Source of the DNA: Bilophila sp964538355
GTDB lineage: Bacteria; Desulfobacterota; Desulfovibrionia; Desulfovibrionales; Desulfovibrionaceae
Assembly: GCA_964538355.1 (NCBI GenBank)
Contig: CAZIFC010000043.1
Location: forward strand, 1 to 16,517
Direction: 5' to 3'
Length of the DNA: 16,517 nt
Part shown: positions 12,584-16,517 of the stretch, one piece after another
Position numbering within the stretch: the first letter of the stretch is position 1
How the letters are laid out: every line of letters begins with the position of its first letter
The notes under the pieces: model-generated
What the model saw: only the letters and a program-made list of their open reading frames with translations
Told to the model about the DNA's origin: nothing
The model's database searches: none
Translations under genes and position numbers: made by a program

Positions 12584-14439
12584 TACAGCAGGGACAATTT
12601 TTTGAGATGGATTTCCAGACAGGTCAATGCCGCCGGGGTCACCCCGGAGATACGGCCCGCCTGCCCAAGCGTGTGCGGACGCACGGCGCAGAGCTTTTCC
12701 ACAATCTCGGCGGAAAGACCGGGGACGGCGGCGTACTCCAGATCCTCCGGAAGCCGGACTTCCTCCAGCCGGGCTGAACGCCGGACCAGCTCGTCCTGCC
12801 GGACCAGATAGCCCGCGTACTTGACGGAGGTTTCCGCCTCGATCCGCACGTCTTCCGAAAAGGCCGATATGCCGGGGTGCAGGCGTTCCAGCCGCTCCAG
12901 CGTCATGGAAGGACGCCGCAAGACCTCTTCCAGCGTCAGCGACTTGTTCGGCACGGCCTCGCCCAGCGCACGGAAGGCCTCACTGGTGGCCGCATCGGGG
13001 GAAATCCGCACCTCGCGCAGCCTGTCCAGCAGCCGGGCAAGATCGTCCTGCTTGCGCCGGAAGGCTTCCCACTGCCCGTCACCCACAAGTCCAAGTTCCC
13101 GGCCCAGCGGCGTCAGCCGGGCATCGGCGTTGGCCTCGCGCAGCAGCAGGCGATACTCCGCCCGCGAGGTAAACATCCGGTACGGCTCCTTGGTGCCTCT
13201 GGTCACGAGATCGTCCACGAGCACCGCCATATACGCCTCATCACGGCCCGGCTGGAACGGCGGACGACCCGTCAGGCGGCACCCGACATTCAGCGCGGCC
13301 CACAGGCCCTGTGCGGCGGCTTCCTCGTAGCCGGACGTCCCGTTGATCTGCCCCGCAAGCCACAGGCCGGGCAGGGCCTTGGCCTCCAGCGTCGGCTCCA
13401 GCTGCACCGGGTCCACATAATCGTATTCGATGGCATAACCGGGACGCACCATCCTGGCGCGCTCAAGGCCGGGGATGCTGGCGATCATGGCGAGCTGCAC
13501 ATCCAGCGGCAAACTGGTGGAGATGCCGTTGGCATAGCATTCCTGCCCGTTCAGCCCTTCCGGTTCGATGAACACATGGTGCCGATCCCGCTCGGGGAAG
13601 CGGGCCACCTTGTCCTCGACGGAAGGGCAATACCGCGCCCCCGTGCCCTCGATGACGCCCGTGAACAGCGGAGAACGATCCATGCCCGAACGGATGGCCT
13701 CGTGCGTGCGCTCGTTGGTCCACGTCACATAACAGGAAACCTGCGGCTGTGCGGGCTTCGGCCCGTGAAAGCTGAAGGACGGAGCGGGATCGTCACCCGC
13801 CTGTTCCTCCATCCGGGAAAAGTCGATGGAAGAGGTCAGCAGGCGCGGGGTGGTTCCGGTCTTGAGGCGGCCCAGTTTCAGGCCGTGCCTGCGGAGGGAT
13901 TCGGAAAGTTTCGTCGTGGCGGCATCGCCGAGGCGTCCGCCGGGAAAATGCGTCAGCCCCACATGGATAAGGCCGCCAAGGAATGTCCCCGTGGTCAGGA
14001 TGACGTGCGGAGCTTCAAAGACCTGCCCCAGCTCGGTGCGGACACCGGCGGCGCGCCCGTCCTTCTCCAGCACGTCCTCGACGGTATCCTGCCAGATGGT
14101 GATGTTTGGCTCGGCAAACAGGCTGGCCTTGACCGCCGCCATATAGCTTTCGCGATCGATCTGGGCGCGGGTAGCCCGCACGGCAGGCCCCTTGCTGGCG
14201 TTCAGAGTGCGGAACTGGATGCCCGCCCTGTCCGCCCACAGGCCCATCATGCCGCCGAGGGCATCGATTTCGCGGACCATATGCCCCTTTGCCAACCCGC
14301 CGATGGCAGGATTGCAGGAAAGGTGGCCGATGCGATCCGCATTGCCCGTGATCAGCAGCACCCGCTGGCCAAAGCGGGCCAACGCCATGACAGCCTCGCA
14401 TCCGGCGTGTCCCGCACCTACGACGATACAATCAAACAT
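12583..14439 (-). CDS. mnmG: tRNA uridine-5-carboxymethylaminomethyl modification enzyme MnmG (GidA)
   Basis: MnmG, with MnmE, makes the 5-carboxymethylaminomethyl group on the wobble uridine of tRNAs for Lys, Glu, Gln, Leu and Arg, using FAD, glycine and methylene-THF. This copy has 618 residues, the usual length. The FAD site is VVGAGHAGCEA (GAGHAGCE 8-15); further hallmarks are CNPAIGGLAKGH (42-53), TTGTFLGG, GTGARYCPSVEDK with catalytic Cys271, FIEPEG, and QINGTSGYEEAAAQGL. The C-terminal part includes PAALTCLEIHLKK. ATG at 14439 has AAGGA about 7 nt upstream; the longer frame back to 14520 is the repeat region, not protein. A hairpin (14461-14501, repeat copy C) lies 22 nt before the start and would be in its leader. 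It is the first gene of mnmG-yqeC-nlpC; mnmE is not in this window. Confidence 0.97.
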   Translation of the reverse strand: MFDCIVVGAGHAGCEAVMALARFGQRVLLITGNADRIGHLSCNPAIGGLAKGHMVREIDALGGMMGLWADRAGIQFRTLNASKGPAVRATRAQIDRESYMAAVKASLFAEPNITIWQDTVEDVLEKDGRAAGVRTELGQVFEAPHVILTTGTFLGGLIHVGLTHFPGGRLGDAATTKLSESLRRHGLKLGRLKTGTTPRLLTSSIDFSRMEEQAGDDPAPSFSFHGPKPAQPQVSCYVTWTNERTHEAIRSGMDRSPLFTGVIEGTGARYCPSVEDKVARFPERDRHHVFIEPEGLNGQECYANGISTSLPLDVQLAMIASIPGLERARMVRPGYAIEYDYVDPVQLEPTLEAKALPGLWLAGQINGTSGYEEAAAQGLWAALNVGCRLTGRPPFQPGRDEAYMAVLVDDLVTRGTKEPYRMFTSRAEYRLLLREANADARLTPLGRELGLVGDGQWEAFRRKQDDLARLLDRLREVRISPDAATSEAFRALGEAVPNKSLTLEEVLRRPSMTLERLERLHPGISAFSEDVRIEAETSVKYAGYLVRQDELVRRSARLEEVRLPEDLEYAAVPGLSAEIVEKLCAVRPHTLGQAGRISGVTPAALTCLEIHLKKLSLL

Positions 14440-14460
14440 ATATTTTCCTTGGGAAAAAGC

Positions 14461-14542
14461 GGGGGAGGGAAACCCTTCTGGAGAAGGGTTCTCCCTCCCC
14501 CGTACCCCCGCCCTTCCCAAGACTTCCGGCTGGTGGGGAGGG
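14461..14542 (+). repeat. Intergenic repeat, copy C, with hairpin at 14461-14501
   Basis: The hairpin GGGGGAGGG / CTCCCTCCCCC has an inner ACCCTTCT/AGAAGGGT pairing and a GG loop. The tail CCGCCCTTCCCAAGACTTCC and then GGCTGGTGGGGAGG follow. It aligns with the reverse complement of 10041-10131. It runs opposite to mnmG transcription and lies just ahead of the mnmG ribosome site, so on the mnmG message it forms a 5' hairpin. The long stem is convincing; its function is unknown. Confidence 0.8.
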
Positions 14543-14569
14543 GACGCGAAAGGCGTATCCTGTCAAAAA

Positions 14570-14624
14570 GGGGCCAAAGAAGCCTTCCCCAAAAAAATCC
14601 CTTTCATCCAAGCCGCCGGGAAGC
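14570..14624 (+). repeat. 55-bp direct repeat, left copy
   Basis: It begins GGGGCCAAAGAAGCC and ends GCCGCCGGGAAGC immediately before the N run. It is identical, base for base, to 14725-14779. Confidence 0.95.
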
Positions 14625-14724
14625 NNNNNNNNNNNNNNNNNNNNNNNNNNNNNNNNNNNNNNNNNNNNNNNNNNNNNNNNNNNNNNNNNNNNNNNNNNNN
14701 NNNNNNNNNNNNNNNNNNNNNNNN
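14625..14724. other. Assembly gap (100 N)
   Basis: Exactly 100 undetermined bases. Both edges carry the same 55 bases, so the gap is probably a scaffolding placeholder rather than a measured distance. Confidence 0.97.
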
Positions 14725-14779
14725 GGGGCCAAAGAAGCCTTCCCCAAAAAAATCCCTTTCATCCAAGCCGCCGGGAAGC
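14725..14779 (+). repeat. 55-bp direct repeat, right copy
   Basis: It starts at the first base after the N run and is identical to 14570-14624. The two copies end and begin exactly at the gap edges. Confidence 0.95.
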
Positions 14780-14783
14780 TCAA

Positions 14784-14857
14784 CGCCTTTTGGGGTGGAA
14801 GGGAGGGGTTGCGGAAGGGAGGAAGAAGCCTTTCTTCAGCAAGGTCCCTCCTCCCCT
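14784..14857 (-). repeat. Intergenic repeat, copy D, inverted relative to copy C
   Basis: On the minus strand an imperfect hairpin (GGGAGGA/TCCTCCC outer pair, CCTT/AAGG inner pair, about 14817-14855) is followed by the tail GCAACCCCTCCCTTCCACCC and then CAAAAGGCG. Order and spacing match copies A, B and C, with more stem decay. It begins about 22 nt after the M20 gene stop and faces the same way, as copy B does after its gene. It points at copy C across the gap, giving an inverted pair. Confidence 0.65.
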
Positions 14858-14878
14858 CCACAGGAATGCTCTTCGCCA

Positions 14879-16105
14879 TCAATCAAACAACATCCTCGCA
14901 AGAACCTGCGCGTCCCCGATTGTCCGGGAAATGAGCGAGTACTCGTTGGCGAGGTGGTAGGTCGGCACGACGCTGGCCCAGACTGCGGCGGGGATGCCCC
15001 TGTCGCGGAAGCCCACAGCCACCGTTCCGCCTCCGCTGCCGTCGCAGTGCGGTTCAATGCCGTAGATTTCCCGGATTCCGGCGGAAAGCCGCTTGACGAC
15101 CTCGCTGTCGGGAGAGGTGGCGGGCGAAGCGGGTGCGTTGGTCACCATGGTAATGTCCACGGTCACACCGTGACGCTCGGCCACCGCGTCCATGATCTCC
15201 TGCGTGGAAGCCAGCACCGCGTCATGGCTGATCCCCGGCAGGATGCGGCAGTCGATGTAAAAGACATCCTTGCCCGGCAGCGAATTGATGTTGGGGACAT
15301 TCTCCTCGTGCCGGGTGGGAACGAACGTGCAGCAAGGCGGCTGAAACAACGGGTCCGAGTCGGGGTACAGGCTTTCGAGATCCCGGACGTGCAGAATCAT
15401 TTCGGCGGCGGCAACCAGCGAGTTGCGTCCTTCCTGCGGACGGGAGGCATGGCACTGGCGGCCGAGCACTTCAACGCGCATCCAGAGCTGGCCCTTCTCG
15501 GAAATTTCAATGGAAGAGCCGTCTGCGACGCCGTAATCGGGCACGACCACAAAATCGTCGGGACCGAACAAGTCAGGGCGCACCTTCAGGATGTGATGAA
15601 TCCCGTAGCGGCTTGAGGTTTCCTCGTCGGAAACAAAAATCAGCCCCAGGGAAAGATCGGGAGTGATGCCCTGAGCCTTCAGCTCCTGCGCGATCAGCAG
15701 CCCGCAGACGATGGCCTGCTGGTTGTCCTCCACGCCGCGTCCGCGGATCTTGTCGCCGTCGACAACAACATTCCACGGATCGGTCTTCCAGTAGGAAAGC
15801 TCTCCCGGAGGCACGACATCCATGTGGCCGAGAATCCAGAGGCGGCGCGGGGAGGCTCCGGGGATGCGGGCGATCACGTTGGGCCTGACGCCATCGGGAA
15901 CCCGAGCATCGGGCGCATCCACGCGCTCCATATCGGTGATGCCAAGATCTCGCAGCACACCTTCCAGATACTGGGCCTTGAGCATTTCGCCCGTGCCGCC
16001 GTTCTCCGGGCCGAGCGCGGGAATAGCCGTCATCCGGGTCTGATACTCGATCACCTTGTCACGCTGCCGTCCAATGGCATCAATGAGCGAAGAATACTGT
16101 GCCAT
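14879..16105 (-). CDS. M20 family metallopeptidase/deacylase (ArgE/DapE-like)
   Basis: This 408-residue cytoplasmic zinc hydrolase of the M20 family contains GHMDVVPPG (His94, Asp96), GRGVEDNQQ (Asp127, bridging), SDEETSS (Glu161 catalytic base, Glu162 ligand), VVPDYG (Asp190), and a late THYL-like histidine in PTYHLANEYS (His384). The lid or dimerisation domain lies between, with RVEVLGRQCHASRP. The family removes acyl groups or amino-terminal residues from peptides and amino-acid derivatives (ArgE, DapE, carboxypeptidases). The exact substrate cannot be told; the PPGE-YWKTDPW insertion and EDNQQ are typical of a subgroup called simply M20 metallo-hydrolase. ATG at 16105 has GAGGA 6 nt upstream; the frame runs on to 16186 but without family similarity. 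The PxxKW gene lies 138 nt upstream on the same strand with a likely terminator between. Confidence 0.9.
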   Translation of the reverse strand: MAQYSSLIDAIGRQRDKVIEYQTRMTAIPALGPENGGTGEMLKAQYLEGVLRDLGITDMERVDAPDARVPDGVRPNVIARIPGASPRRLWILGHMDVVPPGELSYWKTDPWNVVVDGDKIRGRGVEDNQQAIVCGLLIAQELKAQGITPDLSLGLIFVSDEETSSRYGIHHILKVRPDLFGPDDFVVVPDYGVADGSSIEISEKGQLWMRVEVLGRQCHASRPQEGRNSLVAAAEMILHVRDLESLYPDSDPLFQPPCCTFVPTRHEENVPNINSLPGKDVFYIDCRILPGISHDAVLASTQEIMDAVAERHGVTVDITMVTNAPASPATSPDSEVVKRLSAGIREIYGIEPHCDGSGGGTVAVGFRDRGIPAAVWASVVPTYHLANEYSLISRTIGDAQVLARMLFD

Positions 16106-16200
16106 GCTGTTCCTCGATACGGCTACAAAAACAGGAAAAGGGGAAGACCATGCCTCCCCCCTTCCCAGGAAAACGCCGCCAGACAAGGCGACGTTCCGCG

Positions 16201-16223
16201 AAAAAATTGCGGGTCATGCCCGC
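16201..16223 (-). terminator. Intrinsic terminator after the PxxKW gene
   Basis: On the minus strand GCGGG-CATGA-CCCGC (16223-16209) is followed by AATTTTTTC. The stem is short (5 bp, slightly extendable) but pure GC, followed by a T6 run, and lies 20 nt after the stop codon. Confidence 0.7.
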
Positions 16224-16243
16224 GTGCATTGCTTCCGAATGGC

Positions 16244-16516
16244 TTAACGGCCCTTCGCAGCACGCTTGGATGCCTTCAGCGGGTTGACCTTGGCGGCCTT
16301 GCCACCTTCTGCCTTGATATGGGTAGCGAAATTACAGCGACCGTCGAACCACTTCTTGGCGGGGTTCGGGTAGCTGCTGCAAAACTGCTGCTCTTCAAAC
16401 GTGCGGACGCGATCGCAACCTTCGCACTTGTCGATGACGGGCTGCATCAGCATACCCTTCACTTCAACGCCCTGCTCAGTCTTGACGGCACCCACGAGGG
16501 TTTTTTCGTCGCTCAT
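16244..16516 (-). CDS. PxxKW family cysteine-rich protein
   Basis: This complete 90-residue protein starts one base from the window end. Four cysteines lie at 31, 34, 46 and 61 in CEGC, FCSSYPNPAKKW and GRCNFATH, with the PxxKW motif as PAKKW (52-56). The C-terminus is lysine/arginine-rich (KAAKVNPLKASKRAAKGR). Short proteins of this type occur in sulfate-reducing Desulfobacterota; their function is not known, though four spaced cysteines suggest metal or iron-sulfur binding. The ribosome site and promoter lie outside the window. The start MSDEKTL is taken because it is the only ATG before the edge and matches the usual length. Confidence 0.85.
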   Translation of the reverse strand: MSDEKTLVGAVKTEQGVEVKGMLMQPVIDKCEGCDRVRTFEEQQFCSSYPNPAKKWFDGRCNFATHIKAEGGKAAKVNPLKASKRAAKGR

Positions 16517-16517
16517 G

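Larger units (their letters stand above)
14543..14816. other. Non-coding region around the assembly gap
   Basis: With the flanking repeats this is part of a 439-nt stretch (14440-14878) without a gene between mnmG and the M20 peptidase gene. It holds the inner ends of repeat copies C and D, two 55-nt direct copies and 100 N. I see no gene in the visible sequence. On the minus strand a weak hairpin (GGGG/CCCC, about 14570-14590) is followed by TTTTT, a possible weak terminator for transcription from the M20 gene. Confidence 0.6.

Noticed and set aside
14440..14878. CRISPR array or mobile-element end
   Set aside because: Only two direct copies exist, both at the assembly gap; no regular spacers, no transposase and no terminal inverted repeats of an insertion sequence are visible.
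12877..14934. Very long open frame antisense to mnmG and running through the N gap
   Set aside because: It mirrors a certain gene on the other strand in high-GC DNA, includes undetermined bases, and has no protein-like motifs.
16120..16180. Another copy of the intergenic repeat downstream of the PxxKW gene
   Set aside because: CCCCCCTTCCCAGGAAAACG resembles the tail but the surrounding hairpin and GGCTGGTGGGG block are missing; too weak to call.

Overview
The window is a high-GC, gene-dense stretch of bacterial chromosome carrying mostly housekeeping genes plus several small lineage-type proteins. The PxxKW cysteine-rich protein at the right edge, the conserved small unknown proteins and the overall composition fit a Desulfovibrionaceae-like (sulfate-reducer-related) member of the Desulfobacterota. 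The genus cannot be fixed from this sequence alone. A run of 100 N (14625-14724) shows that this is a draft assembly.

Layout. 1-2366 (+): a RhtA-type amino-acid exporter of the DMT/EamA superfamily, then a membrane-anchored metallophosphoesterase. 2367-3112 (+): a small unknown protein with its own promoter and a strong terminator. 3183-5302 (-): a three-gene cluster of a small lipoprotein, the ribosome-assembly GTPase Era and the PLP-homeostasis protein YggS. 5498-6500 (-): HtpX protease with a good promoter, a GTG start and a terminator. 6597-8282 (+): a stand-alone HyuA-type hydantoinase/oxoprolinase. 8318-8782 (+): a small exported protein with its own promoter and terminator. 8801-10712 (-): a GT4 glycosyltransferase and an unknown cysteine-containing protein. 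10782-11236 (+): another small unknown protein, transcribed divergently. 11272-14439 (-): mnmG, yqeC and an NlpC/P60 lipoprotein, tightly coupled. 14440-14878: no gene; an inverted pair of intergenic repeats and the assembly gap. 14879-16516 (-): an M20 metallopeptidase and the PxxKW protein.

How the genes relate. Most are independent units. The clearest polycistronic blocks are lipoprotein-era-yggS (gaps of 67 and 4 nt) and mnmG-yqeC-nlpC (1-nt overlap, then a 4-nt gap). No defence system, phage, insertion sequence, CRISPR array, rRNA or tRNA gene was found.

The most notable non-coding features are a family of C/G-rich intergenic repeats (four recognisable copies and one possible decayed one), each with a purine-rich/pyrimidine-rich hairpin and a conserved tail, and an N gap whose two edges are the same 55 bases. 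The window looks ordinary in gene content. I did not find a convincing new multi-gene system.
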